From the NCBI RefSeq assembly GCF_900188035.1, contig NZ_FZNN01000004.1:213556-277555 (forward strand): a stretch of 64,000 bases of DNA. The letters run 5' to 3'. Position numbers and translations under genes: made by a program. Origin of the DNA: Puniceibacterium sediminis (GTDB taxonomy: Bacteria > Pseudomonadota > Alphaproteobacteria > Rhodobacterales > Rhodobacteraceae). Of the stretch, positions 28,371 through 39,216 are shown in pieces (the first letter of the stretch is position 1; each line of letters starts with the position of its first letter). Below the pieces are notes generated by a model. That model was not told where the DNA came from, did not search any database, and saw only the letters and a program-made list of their open reading frames with translations.

Positions 28371-29666
28371 TCACTCTGCCGCAATAGTTACCTGACGTGG
28401 ACTACGTTTGTGTTTAATTCGATCCTCAATTTCGTCACGAAAGTTTCGTATCAGCCCCTGAATGGGCCAGGCCGCAGCGTCACCAAGGGCACAAATCGTA
28501 TGCCCCTCGACCTGCTTGGTCACGTCCAGAAGCATGTCGATCTCTTCGACTTCGGCATCTCCGGTCACAAGACGGTCCATCACCCGCATCATCCAGCCCG
28601 TGCCTTCACGGCAGGGCGTACACTGGCCACAGCTTTCGTGCTTGTAGAACTTCGACAGACGCCAGATCGCCTTGATGATGTCGGTGGACTGATCCATCAC
28701 AATGATCGCCGCCGTCCCCAGACCCGACCGCTGCTCACGCAGATAGTCGAAATCCATGATCGCTTCTTTCATGTGTTCACCGCGGATGCAGGGCACCGAC
28801 GATCCGCCCGGAATGACCGCCTTGAGGTTGTCCCAGCCGCCCCGGATTCCGCCGCAATGCTTGTCGATCAACTCTTCGAAGGTGATCGACATCGCCTCTT
28901 CGACCACACAGGGGTTGTTCACATGGCCGCTGATCGCAAACAGCTTGGTGCCTGCGTTATTCGGGCGGCCAAAGGAGGAAAACCACTCGGGCCCACGCCG
29001 CAGGATTGTCGGCACCACGGCAATGGATTCGACGTTGTTCACCGTTGTCGGGCAGCCATAAAGGCCCGAACCCGCCGGGAACGGTGGCTTCATGCGCGGC
29101 ATGCCCTTCTTGCCCTCAAGGCTTTCGAGCAGGGCAGTTTCCTCGCCGCAGATATAGGCACCGGCCCCATGGTGCACGTAAATGTCGAAATCATAACCCG
29201 ACCCGCAGGCATTCACCCCGACCAGACCGGCATCATAGGCCTCGTCGATCGCGCGCTGCAGCGCCTCTTTCTCGCGGATGTATTCACCCCGGATATAGAT
29301 ATAGCAGGCGTTTGCCTGCATCGCGAAAGACGCGATCAGGCAACCCTCGACCAGCGTGTGCGGATCATGACGCATGATCTCGCGATCCTTGCAGGTGCCC
29401 GGCTCGGATTCATCGGCGTTGACCACCAGATAGCTCGGCCGCCCGTCGGATTCCTTGGGCATGAAGGACCACTTCAGACCGGTCGGAAAACCCGCCCCGC
29501 CCCGGCCGCGCAGGCCGGATTTCTTCATCTGGTCGATGATCCAGTCACGCCCGTTGTCCAGAATACCCTTGGTGCCATCCCAGTGGCCACGTGCCTGCGC
29601 GCCCCTAAGCGTGCGGTCATGCATTCCGTAGATATTGGTAAAGATCCGGTCCTGATCCTGCAGCAT
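28371..29666 (-). CDS. nuoF: NADH-quinone oxidoreductase subunit F
   Basis: NuoF, 431 residues, binds FMN and NADH and holds cluster N3; electrons enter complex I here. [17 protein letters not shown] is the nucleotide/FMN glycine-rich loop. The [4Fe-4S] ligands are in [12 protein letters not shown] and the later [13 protein letters not shown]. It follows a small DUF5337-like gene by three bases. Confidence 0.98.
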   Translation of the reverse strand: MLQDQDRIFTNIYGMHDRTLRGAQARGHWDGTKGILDNGRDWIIDQMKKSGLRGRGGAGFPTGLKWSFMPKESDGRPSYLVVNADESEPGTCKDREIMRHDPHTLVEGCLIASFAMQANACYIYIRGEYIREKEALQRAIDEAYDAGLVGVNACGSGYDFDIYVHHGAGAYICGEETALLESLEGKKGMPRMKPPFPAGSGLYGCPTTVNNVESIAVVPTILRRGPEWFSSFGRPNNAGTKLFAISGHVNNPCVVEEAMSITFEELIDKHCGGIRGGWDNLKAVIPGGSSVPCIRGEHMKEAIMDFDYLREQRSGLGTAAIIVMDQSTDIIKAIWRLSKFYKHESCGQCTPCREGTGWMMRVMDRLVTGDAEVEEIDMLLDVTKQVEGHTICALGDAAAWPIQGLIRNFRDEIEDRIKHKRSPRQVTIAAE

Positions 29667-29669
29667 CGC

Positions 29670-29888
29670 TTAGTCCTTATTCTTCTGGCGCATGCGCCAG
29701 AGTCCATAAATCATCCATATGCCCGTTCCAAACCCGGCAAGTGCGGCCAGATCGAAAAACGCGCGGGTGCGCTGGCTCCAGTCCAGCGCCGCCCCTAGGC
29801 CGGTCACGATGACCCAGGCAAGTCCGACACCGGCAATCACCAGCGCAACGATGCGCCCCTGCCGTTGAAAGTCCTCGTCCTGCGTCAT
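29670..29888 (-). CDS. Small two-helix membrane protein (DUF5337-like) before nuoF
   Basis: A 72-residue protein with two membrane segments (GRIVALVIAGVGLAWVIVTG and LAALAGFGTGIWMIYGLW) and a basic end RMRQKNKD. It resembles the small DUF5337 family of Rhodobacterales; that match is from memory. The ATG at 29888 has a plausible purine-rich site. It is three bases from nuoF and so part of the operon. A role in assembly is conceivable but not shown. Confidence 0.7.
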   Translation of the reverse strand: MTQDEDFQRQGRIVALVIAGVGLAWVIVTGLGAALDWSQRTRAFFDLAALAGFGTGIWMIYGLWRMRQKNKD

Positions 29889-29904
29889 CCTCTTCCCCAA
29901 CCCT

Positions 29905-30597
29905 TCAGTAAACGTCAACCTTGGCGGTGCGCTCCGATAATTCAGTCTCGTTGCCCGCCGCCAATATCTTTGCCTGTACCACCCATTCATCCCGGCTCAC
30001 GCGGCCCTTGAACCCCTCAAGGTTCTGATCAACCCAGGCCACCTCGGTCGCAGTCCAGCCCGCAATCTGGTCAAAGTGATAGACCCCCATGCTGTAGCAA
30101 AGTTCTTGCAGCTTGGGACCTATCCCCTTGATCTTGCTCAGGTCGTCGGCTTTGCCGTTGCGCGCGGCCTCCAGCGTCGCAGGCTTGGCCCCCTCGCCCG
30201 GCTCCGCCGCAGCATTACCCTCGTATTTCCAGCTGCCCTTGCGCGCCGCCAGTTCGTCCTGCCCGGCCAGCACCTTTGACGGCTTGACCTCTGCGCCGGG
30301 TTTCCCACCCGCAGGCACGACCGCAGACACAGTAGTCACAACCGGCTCGGATTTTACCGTCGGCGCGTTTACCTGTGTCTCAGCTACCTGTGTCTCTGCG
30401 GAACTCCGCTCCGGCAGACAGAACAGGTTGGAAAACAAAAGACCAAACGCGCCGGTCGTCGCCAGCCCCAGAAAGATTGAGCCCGCCCAGGACACATTCC
30501 CGACCACCAGAAGCAATACCATGAACAGAAAACCGATGCCGCCCGCCACTGCGAGGCAGCCTGTTGCGCAACTTATGTCCCTGTTCTGTATTCGCAT
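29905..30597 (-). CDS. Membrane protein with NuoE-like C-terminal helix-hairpin-helix domain
   Basis: A 230-residue protein: two membrane helices (about 11-36 and 40-60), a variable Pro/Ala/Lys-rich linker, and a C-terminal domain (about 150-225) with IKGIGPKLQELCYSMG and [19 protein letters not shown]. That domain is nearly the same as the C-terminal extension of NuoE encoded next to it, so the two genes share a duplicated module. The DLSKIKGIGPKL stretch is a helix-hairpin-helix, more often seen in DNA- or protein-binding factors. It may anchor or dock at complex I; this is inference from position and sharing. Confidence 0.82.
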   Translation of the reverse strand: MRIQNRDISCATGCLAVAGGIGFLFMVLLLVVGNVSWAGSIFLGLATTGAFGLLFSNLFCLPERSSAETQVAETQVNAPTVKSEPVVTTVSAVVPAGGKPGAEVKPSKVLAGQDELAARKGSWKYEGNAAAEPGEGAKPATLEAARNGKADDLSKIKGIGPKLQELCYSMGVYHFDQIAGWTATEVAWVDQNLEGFKGRVSRDEWVVQAKILAAGNETELSERTAKVDVY

Positions 30598-30627
30598 TTT
30601 CGGTCTCCCTGTCGGCGTTTTCGGCTG

Positions 30628-31809
30628 CTATGTCTCTTCCACGTCACCCTTTTTAACACGAGAAGCAAATTCAGTCTCGCCCCCGGACGCAAGGGTGCCC
30701 GCCTGCGCGACCCAGTCGTCACGCGTGACCCGCCCCTTGAACCCTTCAAGGTTCTGGTCGACCCAGGCAATCTCCGCCGCGCTCCAACCGGCAATCTGGT
30801 CGAAATGATAAAAACCCATCCCGTTCAGCATCACTTCAAGCTTGGGACCGACGCCCTTGATCAGCTTGAGGTTATCCGGCCCGCCCTCGCGCGCGGCGCT
30901 CAGGCTCTCGGGCTTCTGGCCGTCGCTTGCACCCTCGCTTACGGGCGTGGATTCCGCCGCCTTGGCCGGTTCATCCGTGCGCGGACGCCCCGTGCTTTCG
31001 GCCGGGGCCGCACGTCTGTCGATGCCGGTTTCATCAATCGGAGCATCCCCCGCCAGAACCGGGCCCGACCCATCGGGAATGGCATCGCCCGTCTTGTCGG
31101 AACGATCCTGCCAAGGCGCGGTCAGCGGCACTTCGGTGCCATCGATGCGCTTGATCGTGTCGCCGATGTCGACCGCAAACTGCACACTGGCATTATACTG
31201 CGCGCGGTCCTTGGCGTATTCGGTCAGGCTGGTAAGGCCGGATTTCGGCTCGGCGGCATAACGCCCGTTCTGCGGACCCGGCAGCGGAACCCGACCCGCC
31301 GCCATTTCGTCCAGAATTTCTGCCAGACGTCCGGTCGTCAGATCCTCGTAGTAATCCTTGCCAATCTGGGCCATCGGCGCATTGGCGCAGGCACCAAGGC
31401 ATTCGACCTCTTCCCAGGTGAACTTGCCATCGGCCGACAGCGTATGCGGCTTGGCGGCGATCTTTTCCTTGCAGACCGCAACCAGATCCTCGGCCCCGCA
31501 AATCATGCAGGACGTCGTGCCACATACCTGAATATTTGCAACAGAACCAACAGGTTGCAGCTGAAACATAAAGTAGAACGACGCCACTTCCAGCGCCCGC
31601 ATATAGGCCATGCCCAGCATATCGGCGATCGTTTCAATCGCCGGACGGGTCAGCCAGCCCTCCTGCTCCTGCGCGCGCCACAGCAGCGGAATGATCGCGC
31701 TGGCCTGACGGCCCTCGGGATACTTGGTGATCTGCGCTTGGGCCCAGGCAAGGTTGTCCGGGGTAAAGGCAAAAGCCGCGGGTTGCTCTTTATGAAGACG
31801 TCTCAGCAT
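30628..31809 (-). CDS. nuoE: NADH-quinone oxidoreductase subunit E with C-terminal extension
   Basis: NuoE, 393 residues against about 165-240 in most bacteria. The thioredoxin-like core (1-175) binds [2Fe-2S] cluster N1a through Cys96, Cys101, Cys137 and Cys141 (CGTTSC and CLGAC). A long Pro/Glu/Ala/Asp linker (about 225-305) leads to a C-terminal helix-hairpin-helix domain (about 310-390: [17 protein letters not shown]). Extended NuoE proteins of this kind are known in Rhodobacterales. The same end domain recurs in the neighbouring 230-residue membrane protein. Confidence 0.96.
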   Translation of the reverse strand: MLRRLHKEQPAAFAFTPDNLAWAQAQITKYPEGRQASAIIPLLWRAQEQEGWLTRPAIETIADMLGMAYMRALEVASFYFMFQLQPVGSVANIQVCGTTSCMICGAEDLVAVCKEKIAAKPHTLSADGKFTWEEVECLGACANAPMAQIGKDYYEDLTTGRLAEILDEMAAGRVPLPGPQNGRYAAEPKSGLTSLTEYAKDRAQYNASVQFAVDIGDTIKRIDGTEVPLTAPWQDRSDKTGDAIPDGSGPVLAGDAPIDETGIDRRAAPAESTGRPRTDEPAKAAESTPVSEGASDGQKPESLSAAREGGPDNLKLIKGVGPKLEVMLNGMGFYHFDQIAGWSAAEIAWVDQNLEGFKGRVTRDDWVAQAGTLASGGETEFASRVKKGDVEET

Positions 31810-31817
31810 ATCATTTC

Positions 31818-32234
31818 CTATTGCGTCAGCACGCAGACGACGGGGATGTTGGGCACCTCCCGGTCGGGGTTTTGTCCATTCACTTCGGCCATCAGAACCA
31901 CATTGCGGATGCCCGACAGAGCCGTCGTATCAGCCAGAAAACAAAGGTACATTTCTGCACCCTGCTTCATCCCGAACGACGCATTACCAGCGGCGCTGGT
32001 CGCAAAGGGTTCAAAGCCGCGCGCCGCAAGGTCGGAGACAAAGACATAATCCGCACGGCCTATGTCCCGTTGCCCCTGAGTCTGCCCACCGATCGCCTCT
32101 GCCAGTCCACTATGCGCCCAGCTGCTCTGCGCCTCGGTCGTTTGTGCCGCAGCACTTTCGGCCCACAGCCCCTGCGCCGCCAGCGCCATAACGCCGACAG
32201 CCATCAGGGAACGTTTCCGTTCAGGCCGCCGCAT
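31818..32234 (-). CDS. Exported protein of unknown function in the nuo operon
   Basis: About 138 residues with a signal-peptide-like start ([23 protein letters not shown]). The mature part reads [19 protein letters not shown] and ends [12 protein letters not shown]. The ATG at 32234 overlaps the stop of the upstream lipoprotein gene by 14 bases; an internal ATG at 32204 is an alternative start. It ends eight bases before nuoE. No family recognised. Confidence 0.65.
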   Translation of the reverse strand: MRRPERKRSLMAVGVMALAAQGLWAESAAAQTTEAQSSWAHSGLAEAIGGQTQGQRDIGRADYVFVSDLAARGFEPFATSAAGNASFGMKQGAEMYLCFLADTTALSGIRNVVLMAEVNGQNPDREVPNIPVVCVLTQ

Positions 32235-32511
32235 CGGCACAGGCCCCGGTCTTGAGCCGGAAGCCACCATTCGACAGCGTCACACCCTCTTCGGTCTTGA
32301 TCTTGTAAGCCGCCACGTCCTGCACCTGCGCGCGGGTCATGCCGGTCTGCAGCTCGACGGGGATAAAATCCTCTTCGCTCACCAGATCACAGCCGATCGA
32401 CGCCACAGCCTCATCGAACATCGCCAGATGTTCCGGGGTCACCCCCTCGGGCGGCATCGCGCAGGCGGAAAGCAGCGCAAATGTTGCGCAGGCACCAAAA
32501 AATCGCTTCAT
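32221..32511 (-). CDS. Small putative lipoprotein between nuoD and nuoE
   Basis: A 96-residue protein with a lipoprotein signal: [17 protein letters not shown], lipobox LSAC. The mature part is acidic and contains [19 protein letters not shown]. Its start overlaps the nuoD stop (ATGA) and its end overlaps the next small gene, showing coupling within the operon. Function unknown. Confidence 0.72.
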   Translation of the reverse strand: MKRFFGACATFALLSACAMPPEGVTPEHLAMFDEAVASIGCDLVSEEDFIPVELQTGMTRAQVQDVAAYKIKTEEGVTLSNGGFRLKTGACADAAA

Positions 32512-33731
32512 CTGTCAACCTCTCCGAACACGATGTCCATCGTCCCGATTATCGCCGCCACATCGGCCAGCTGGTGACCGGTTGCAACGTAATCCATCGC
32601 CTGCAGATGCAGGAAACCCGGCGCGCGCAGTTTGACGCGGTAGGGTTTGTTGCTGCCATCAGCCACAAGATAGACGCCGAATTCACCCTTGGGTGCCTCG
32701 ACGCAGGCATAAACTTCGCCCGCCGGCACGTGAAATCCCTCGGTATACAGCTTGAAATGATGGATCAGCGCCTCCATCGAGGTCTTCATATCGGTGCGCG
32801 ACGGCGGCGTTATCTTGCCCCGGGCCAGAACATCGCCCTGCCCTTCGGGTGCCTTCAGCTTGGCGATAGCCTGCTTGATGATATGCAGCGACTGGCGCAT
32901 CTCTTCCATGCGGACAAGGTAGCGGTCATAGCAGTCACCGTTCTTGCCAACCGGGATCTGGAATTCGAACTCATCATAACATTCATAGGGCTGCGCGCGC
33001 CGCAGATCCCAGGCAAGCCCGGAGCCACGCACCATCACACCCGAAAAACCCCAGTCCTGAATGTCCTGTTCGGTGATCACGCCGATATCGGCATTACGCT
33101 GCTTGAAGATCCGGTTTTCGGTCAGCAGATCATCGATATCCTGAAGCCGCGCGGGAAACTCATCCGCCCAGGTGTCGATATCGTCGATCAGATCTTCGGG
33201 CAGATCCTGATGCACACCGCCCGGCCGGAAATAGGCCGCATGCAGACGCGCACCACAGGCCCGCTCGTAAAAGATCATCAGCTTTTCACGCTCTTCAAAA
33301 CCCCAGAGCGGCGGCGTCAGCGCGCCCACATCCATGGCTTGCGTCGTCACGTTCAGCAGGTGGTTCAAAATCCGCCCGATTTCCGAATAAAGCACCCGGA
33401 TCAAGGAGGCACGCCGTGGCACCTCGACCCCGGTCAGCTTTTCGATGGCCAGACACCAGGCGTGTTCCTGATTCATCGGGGCCACGTAATCCAGCCGGTC
33501 GAAATATGGCAGGTTCTGCAGATAGGTCCGCGATTCCATCAGCTTTTCGGTGCCACGATGCAGCAGGCCGATATGCGGATCGCAGCGTTCCACGATCTCG
33601 CCGTCCAGCTCCAGCACCAGACGCAGAACGCCATGCGCCGCCGGGTGCTGCGGGCCAAAGTTGATGTTGAAGTTGCGGATCTTCTGCTCGCCCGTCAGGG
33701 CGTCATCGAAACCGTTGGAGCCGTCCATCAT
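32508..33731 (-). CDS. nuoD: NADH-quinone oxidoreductase subunit D
   Basis: NuoD, 407 residues, 49-kDa type subunit forming the quinone site with Nuo[18 protein letters not shown] and [15 protein letters not shown] are hallmark segments related to NiFe hydrogenase large subunits. The ATG at 33731 overlaps the stop of the preceding small membrane protein (ATGA). nuoC and nuoD are separate genes here, not fused as in E. coli. Confidence 0.98.
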   Translation of the reverse strand: MMDGSNGFDDALTGEQKIRNFNINFGPQHPAAHGVLRLVLELDGEIVERCDPHIGLLHRGTEKLMESRTYLQNLPYFDRLDYVAPMNQEHAWCLAIEKLTGVEVPRRASLIRVLYSEIGRILNHLLNVTTQAMDVGALTPPLWGFEEREKLMIFYERACGARLHAAYFRPGGVHQDLPEDLIDDIDTWADEFPARLQDIDDLLTENRIFKQRNADIGVITEQDIQDWGFSGVMVRGSGLAWDLRRAQPYECYDEFEFQIPVGKNGDCYDRYLVRMEEMRQSLHIIKQAIAKLKAPEGQGDVLARGKITPPSRTDMKTSMEALIHHFKLYTEGFHVPAGEVYACVEAPKGEFGVYLVADGSNKPYRVKLRAPGFLHLQAMDYVATGHQLADVAAIIGTMDIVFGEVDR

Positions 33732-33964
33732 GTGTTTTCCTCCGGTGGCGTCCATTTGTCAGGAAGCGCGATCAGCCATAGCGCAATCAACACGGCCAGC
33801 CCGCCGACCAACAGAGTCGAAAAGGCCCACCGGCGGTCATAGGCGTATTTTGGCAGGATCTTCCACAGCGGGTAGCCCCAGACAAAAGCGCAGACCACAT
33901 AGGCAATCGCAAAGCCCCAGAACCCGGCCGCGCCATCGTATACAGGCATTCCAAGCGGGGTCAC
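33728..33964 (-). CDS. Small two-helix membrane protein between nuoC and nuoD
   Basis: A 78-residue protein with two membrane helices ([18 protein letters not shown] and [18 protein letters not shown]) and a short polar end. The GTG start overlaps the nuoC stop (GTGA) with a GAGGG site upstream; its stop overlaps the nuoD ATG. Such tight packing supports a translated gene. No known family; a complex I assembly or accessory role is only suggested by its position. Confidence 0.7.
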   Translation of the reverse strand: MTPLGMPVYDGAAGFWGFAIAYVVCAFVWGYPLWKILPKYAYDRRWAFSTLLVGGLAVLIALWLIALPDKWTPPEENT

Positions 33965-34569
33965 TTTGCGCCCTCTTTTTTCTCATCGCCGGGCAGCACA
34001 TATTGCGCACCTTCCCAGGGCGACATGAAGTCGAACTGACGGTATTCCTGAACAAGGTTCACCGGCTCATAGACGACACGCTTCTTCTCTTCGTCATAGC
34101 GCACCTCGGTATAGCCCGTGGTCGGAAAATCCTTGCGCAGCGGGTGGCCGCGAAAACCATAGTCGGTCAGGATGCGGCGCAGATCGGGGTGCCCTGAAAA
34201 CAGCACGCCGAACATGTCGAAAATCTCGCGCTCGAACCAGTTGGCCGAGGGGTGCACAGAAACGATCGAGGGCACCATATCCTCTTCGCGGATGCTGACG
34301 CGCAGACGGATGCGGTGGTTCTGGTACATCGACAGAAAATGATAGACCACGTCGAACCGCTTGGGCCGCTCGGGGTAATCGACGGCGGTGATATCGACCA
34401 GAGACGTGAAGCGACAAGTGTTATCGGTCGTCAGAAATTCGACAAAGCCGCGAACGTTGGACGGAGCCACGTCGATGTTCAGCTCGTCATGCGTCACGTC
34501 CCAGCCCAATACGCAATCCGGGCGCTTGAGCTCGATATGCCCGCCCAACTCCTGCAGTGCTGCCGTCAT
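33961..34569 (-). CDS. nuoC: NADH-quinone oxidoreductase subunit C
   Basis: NuoC, 202 residues, 30-kDa type peripheral subunit. [33 protein letters not shown] is represented by its core [10 protein letters not shown] and [14 protein letters not shown]. It precedes the 78-residue membrane protein with an overlapping stop-start. Confidence 0.97.
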   Translation of the reverse strand: MTAALQELGGHIELKRPDCVLGWDVTHDELNIDVAPSNVRGFVEFLTTDNTCRFTSLVDITAVDYPERPKRFDVVYHFLSMYQNHRIRLRVSIREEDMVPSIVSVHPSANWFEREIFDMFGVLFSGHPDLRRILTDYGFRGHPLRKDFPTTGYTEVRYDEEKKRVVYEPVNLVQEYRQFDFMSPWEGAQYVLPGDEKKEGAK

Positions 34570-34629
34570 TCTGTCGTCTCCTTCATCAGGCCCGCGCTTT
34601 CAGCGCCGCCCTTCACCGAATCCGCGCGT

Positions 34630-35603
<974 letters not shown>

Positions 35604-35994
35604 GAGGTGGCTCCTTTTCAACGGCGCCGCTTCGGGCGCATTGGTCAAGTGGCTAGATTGACTGACAACTGACTTATCGCCGCCCGCTGCCCGGGTCAAC
35701 CAAGCCTGCGCTTTTCAGGATTGATGAAAAAAGCTTCTGTTTCAACCAAGTAAGCGGATTTTGTTCAAGTTTTACAAAAGGATGGCGCAAAAATCGCTTC
35801 CACTTGCCACTTTTCCGGGCGCGCGAAAGCGTCGCGGCTGGTATTGCCTCTCTGGCAGGAGCCAGAGACTCACCCTCTTCGACCCCTTGGCACTCAGCGA
35901 AACGCACCGCCGCCCCCGCGCCCTGCCCCTTGATCAGGCCGACAAGACCCAAGTCAGCATTTCCCGGCGCGCACCCTTACGCGATCGCCGGACC
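35604..35994. other. Upstream region of the nuo operon
   Basis: Non-coding as far as I can tell. A weak promoter candidate on the minus strand is TTGACC (35698-35693) with TAAGTC 17 bases on. A 92-codon open frame at 35674-35952 on the minus strand overlaps this and has no recognisable sequence, so it is not called. Confidence 0.35.
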
Positions 35995-36040
35995 CAAAAG
36001 TCTTCGAAGACTTTTGCCAAAACTTTTATCAAAAGTTTTG
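35995..36040 (-). repeat. Dispersed twin-hairpin repeat, copy 4
   Basis: Inverted repeats at 35995-36016 (arms CAAAAGTCTTC / GAAGACTTTTG, perfect) and 36018-36040 (arms CAAAACTTTT / AAAAGTTTTG). It lies 117 bases after the stop of the GST-like gene and upstream of nuoA. Confidence 0.85.
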
Positions 36041-36156
36041 CCGGCCTTGCCCGTCTGCGGCACCGGTTTGATGAGGACAAAAGGATCTGTCGAACTCAAC
36101 TATACGGTGCCCTAGTTACATCCTGCGGACGCCCATAGACATGCGCAACGCCACGC

Positions 36157-36819
36157 TCATGGCCCGCTGGCTGGTACCGGATAAAAGTCGCGCGTATAAA
36201 ACGTCTGCTCGCCATCGCGCGCGCGGGCCCGACTGTACGCCGGACGCGCCGAGATTCGGCCCCGGTAGGCCATCAACCCCGGATAGGCATCAAGGTGGAC
36301 ATAATAAGGTGCCGCAAACAGGTTGAACCCCATCATCGTGTCCGCCGCGCTGAAACCGTCAGCCAGAAGATACTCCTGCCCCTCCAGCATCCGCTCCATC
36401 GCCCGCAGCGTCCCGGCCAGCCGGGCCGTCACCAGCTTGATCACCGTGGGCGACGCCTGCGTCGGATCCCGCAGGAACACATGCTGAATGTTAAGCTGTT
36501 CGATGCAGCCCGCCATTGTCTCGGCGAAATGCAGCGCCTCCAGGTATCGCGCACGCTGGGGGGTGCCCGGGTCGCGCCCCAACCCGGCCTCCGAATAGGT
36601 CTCGCACAGATATTCGTGGATCGCGCCGCTTTCGAACAGCACCTGCCCGCCGATTTCAAGCGCGGGCACCCGTCCTGCCGGAGACAGCTCCTGAAAGGCA
36701 CCGCGCAGCGATCCGTCGCGGATGTCATACGGCACGACCTCGAAATCCAGCCCCAGCTCCTCAAGCAGCCAGAGCACTCGGAACGACCGCGAAAACGGCA
36801 CATGGTGTAAACGGATCAT
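36157..36819 (-). CDS. Glutathione S-transferase family protein
   Basis: A 220-residue two-domain protein. The N-terminal thioredoxin fold begins MIRLHHVPFSRSFRVLWLLEELG, and VPALEIGGQVLFESGAIHEYL holds the cis-Pro and the Glu-Ser glutathione contact. The C-terminal domain is helical. It should conjugate or reduce substrates with glutathione; the substrate is unknown. It starts 62 bases after the ivd stop on the same strand and may be co-transcribed with it. Confidence 0.9.
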   Translation of the reverse strand: MIRLHHVPFSRSFRVLWLLEELGLDFEVVPYDIRDGSLRGAFQELSPAGRVPALEIGGQVLFESGAIHEYLCETYSEAGLGRDPGTPQRARYLEALHFAETMAGCIEQLNIQHVFLRDPTQASPTVIKLVTARLAGTLRAMERMLEGQEYLLADGFSAADTMMGFNLFAAPYYVHLDAYPGLMAYRGRISARPAYSRARARDGEQTFYTRDFYPVPASGP

Positions 36820-36881
36820 CTTGTCTCGCCTCCCCGGCAAACAATCCCCGCGACTCGGTGGAACGTTCCTACAGTCATCCC

Positions 36882-38045
36882 TCAGCCCATCGCCGCCATC
36901 AACTCGCGTCCCACCAGCATCCGCCTAATCTCTGACGTGCCCGCCCCGATCTCCATCAGCTTGGCATCCCGGAACAGCCGCGCCACCGGTGCATCGGCCA
37001 GAAAACCCGCGCCGCCCATGGCCTGCACGGCCTGATGCGCCTGAACCATTGCCTGCTCCGATGCATAAAGACAGCAGGCCGCCGCATCCTGACGCGTCAC
37101 ATCCCCCCGGTCGCAGGCCTTGGCCACTTCATAGATATAGGCGCGCGCCGAATTCATCGCCGTGTACATGTCCGCGATCTTGCCCTGCATCAACTGGAAC
37201 GATCCAATCGCTTGCCCGAACTGCTTGCGCGTCGCGAGGTACGGCATCACCTCGTCCAGACAGGCCGCCATGATCCCGGTACCGATTCCCGCCAGCACGA
37301 CCCGTTCGTAATCAAGTCCCGACATCAGAACCCGCACACCGCGTCCTTCTTCGCCCAGAACGTTCTCAAACGGCACTTCGACGTCGTCAAAGACCAATTC
37401 CGCCGTATTCGACCCACGCATTCCCAGCTTGTCGAAATGCGGGCTGGTGGAAAAACCCACCATGGTCTTTTCAATCAGAAACGCCGTGATCCCCTTGGAC
37501 CCGGCCTCTGGATCGGTCTTGGCATAGACGACAAGCGTATCGGCATCCGGCCCGTTGGTGATCCAGTACTTGTTGCCGTTCAGCACATAGCGGTCGTTGC
37601 GCTTTTCGGCGCGCAGCTTCATCGACACCACGTCCGACCCGGCGCTTTCTTCGGACATGGCAAGGGCACCGACATGGGTGCCGGATACCAGCCCCGGCAG
37701 ATACTTCTGCCGCTGCGCATCGGTGCCATTCAACTTGATCTGATTGACGCAAAGGTTGGAATGCGCGCCATAAGACAGCGACACCGACGCGCTGGCCCGG
37801 GCGATTTCCTCGACCGCGATGACATGGGCCAGATACCCCATCCCCGCGCCGCCGAATTCCTCGGGCACGGTGATCCCCAGCAGACCCAGATCGCCCATTT
37901 CCCGCCACAGCGCGGGCGGAAAGACATTACTCTTGTCGATCTCACCGGCAATCGGGCGCACCCGTTCCTGCGCCCAGCGGTGAACCATGTCCCGCAGGGC
38001 ATTCACATCCTCGCCCAGATCAAATTTCATCACCGCACTGAACAC
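36882..38045 (-). CDS. ivd: Isovaleryl-CoA dehydrogenase
   Basis: A 387-residue FAD enzyme of leucine breakdown that oxidises isovaleryl-CoA to 3-methylcrotonyl-CoA and passes electrons to [17 protein letters not shown] and [15 protein letters not shown] are typical, and the catalytic glutamate is in [13 protein letters not shown], the position used by isovaleryl-CoA dehydrogenases. The GTG at 38045 (protein start [15 protein letters not shown]) has AGGAGG six bases upstream and gives the family length. The methylcrotonyl-CoA carboxylase genes usually found beside ivd are not next to it here. Confidence 0.92.
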   Translation of the reverse strand: MFSAVMKFDLGEDVNALRDMVHRWAQERVRPIAGEIDKSNVFPPALWREMGDLGLLGITVPEEFGGAGMGYLAHVIAVEEIARASASVSLSYGAHSNLCVNQIKLNGTDAQRQKYLPGLVSGTHVGALAMSEESAGSDVVSMKLRAEKRNDRYVLNGNKYWITNGPDADTLVVYAKTDPEAGSKGITAFLIEKTMVGFSTSPHFDKLGMRGSNTAELVFDDVEVPFENVLGEEGRGVRVLMSGLDYERVVLAGIGTGIMAACLDEVMPYLATRKQFGQAIGSFQLMQGKIADMYTAMNSARAYIYEVAKACDRGDVTRQDAAACCLYASEQAMVQAHQAVQAMGGAGFLADAPVARLFRDAKLMEIGAGTSEIRRMLVGRELMAAMG

Positions 38046-38201
38046 CGCGCTCCTCCTCATATTTACTTTCGGTCCCGATCTGGAACGTTCCATCGACACC
38101 GTGTCCTGTCGACCACACGCAAACGCGGCGGCGGCCAACGGAACCTCTCCCATCGGCGCAGCGTTGCATGGATGAACACGAATATCAAAAGGATAGAGAG
38201 T

Positions 38202-38675
38202 ATGTCCGAAGACCTCAAAACCGCCTTCTGGGACCGTATCGATGATGTGCGGGCTGGCCTGCTGAATGCGGGAAATACCCGCGCCGTGCCGATGTCGCCC
38301 TATGCCGACCCCGCCGAAAACGCGATCTGGTTTATCACCGCGCAGGGCACCGACCTTTCTCAGGCTGCCGAATCAAACGCCACGGCCTCTTTTGCCGTCG
38401 CGGACCCCAAGGCCAATCTTTACGCCACGGTCGACGGCCACATAAGCCAGGTGGATGATCCCGAAAAGCTGGACGAACTCTGGAACGCCGTCGCCGCGTC
38501 GTGGTTCGAAGATGGCCGCCGCGACGATGACATCCGCCTGATCCGCATGACCCCCACCACGGCCGAGGTCTGGGCGACAACCGGTGCCGCCGGTTTTGTC
38601 TATGAACTGGTGAAGTCGCGCGTAACCGAGGACAAGCCTGACATGGGCGAGCATGGCGTGATACGCTTCATCTGA
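38202..38675 (+). CDS. Pyridoxamine 5'-phosphate oxidase-like / general stress protein
   Basis: A 157-residue split-barrel protein of the general stress protein 26 type: [15 protein letters not shown], then [18 protein letters not shown] and [22 protein letters not shown]. Members bind flavin nucleotides but their reaction is mostly unknown. AAGGAT before the ATG at 38202 sets the start. Just beyond the stop are five 11-bp direct repeats and then creA. Confidence 0.85.
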   Translation: MSEDLKTAFWDRIDDVRAGLLNAGNTRAVPMSPYADPAENAIWFITAQGTDLSQAAESNATASFAVADPKANLYATVDGHISQVDDPEKLDELWNAVAASWFEDGRRDDDIRLIRMTPTTAEVWATTGAAGFVYELVKSRVTEDKPDMGEHGVIRFI

Positions 38676-38678
38676 TAG

Positions 38679-38733
38679 CCATACGCCAGCCATACGGTTT
38701 CCATACGGGAACCATACGGCTTCCATACCCCGA
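38679..38733 (+). repeat. Five 11-bp direct repeats (iterons) before creA
   Basis: CCATAC begins at 38679, 38690, 38701, 38712 and 38723, exactly 11 bases apart; most units continue with GG. Period close to one helical turn places all copies on one face of the DNA. The block fills the gap between the stop at 38675 and the creA start at 38749. Confidence 0.85.
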
Positions 38734-38748
38734 AAACCGGAGATCGCC

Positions 38749-39216
38749 ATGCGTCCACCCCGTCTTGCCGCCCTTGCCATTTGCCTTGGCCTGCCCTTCA
38801 CTCTTCAGGCCGAAGAGGTCGGCGAAATCGGTGTCGATTGGGTCGGAAATGACATCATCATCGAGGCCGTGGCCGATCCCAAGGTTCAGGGCGTCACCTG
38901 CCATATCGCCTATTTCGACCGCTCGGTGATCGACCGTCTTTCCAAGGGCAACTGGTTCGAGGATCCCTCGAATGCCTCCATTGCCTGTCGGCAGACCGGC
39001 CCGATCACCATAGGTGATATCGAACGCGACAGCGGAGGCGAAGACGTCTTTCGCACGTCCCGCTCCATCATCCTCAAGTCATTGAGGATAAAGAGGGTTT
39101 TCGATGAAAAGAACCAGACTCTGATCTATCTGGCGCATGCCGCAGAACTGACCGACGGCTCTGCCAAGATGTCGATGTCCACCGTGCCGCTTTATAATTC
39201 CGGCGTGTCCAACTGA
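38749..39216 (+). CDS. creA: CreA family exported protein
   Basis: A 155-residue protein with a signal peptide (MRPPRLAALAICLGLPFTLQA). The mature part has the CreA signature: VGEIGVDWVGNDIIIEA, DPKVQGVTCHIAYFD and DPSNASIACRQTGPI, with two cysteines. CreA is widespread in proteobacteria and its function is unknown. Its 3' end overlaps the convergent DegT-type gene by 25 bases. Confidence 0.92.
   Translation: MRPPRLAALAICLGLPFTLQAEEVGEIGVDWVGNDIIIEAVADPKVQGVTCHIAYFDRSVIDRLSKGNWFEDPSNASIACRQTGPITIGDIERDSGGEDVFRTSRSIILKSLRIKRVFDEKNQTLIYLAHAAELTDGSAKMSMSTVPLYNSGVSN

Noticed and set aside
28410..29798. 462-codon open frame antisense to nuoF
   Set aside because: Shadow of nuoF third-position GC; no motif.
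35674..35952. 92-codon frame upstream of nuoA
   Set aside because: No motif, no clear ribosome site; overlaps the likely nuo promoter region.
35604..36156. tRNA-like TTCGACCCC segment near 35878
   Set aside because: No complementary acceptor, D or anticodon arms could be folded around it; no tRNA or rRNA gene was found in the window.
37035..38201. Long N-terminal extension of the PNPOx-like gene
   Set aside because: Runs antisense to ivd; the conserved protein begins at the ATG at 38202 with a good ribosome site.
38679..38733. CRISPR array
   Set aside because: Units are only 11 bases with no spacers or cas genes; classed as iterons.
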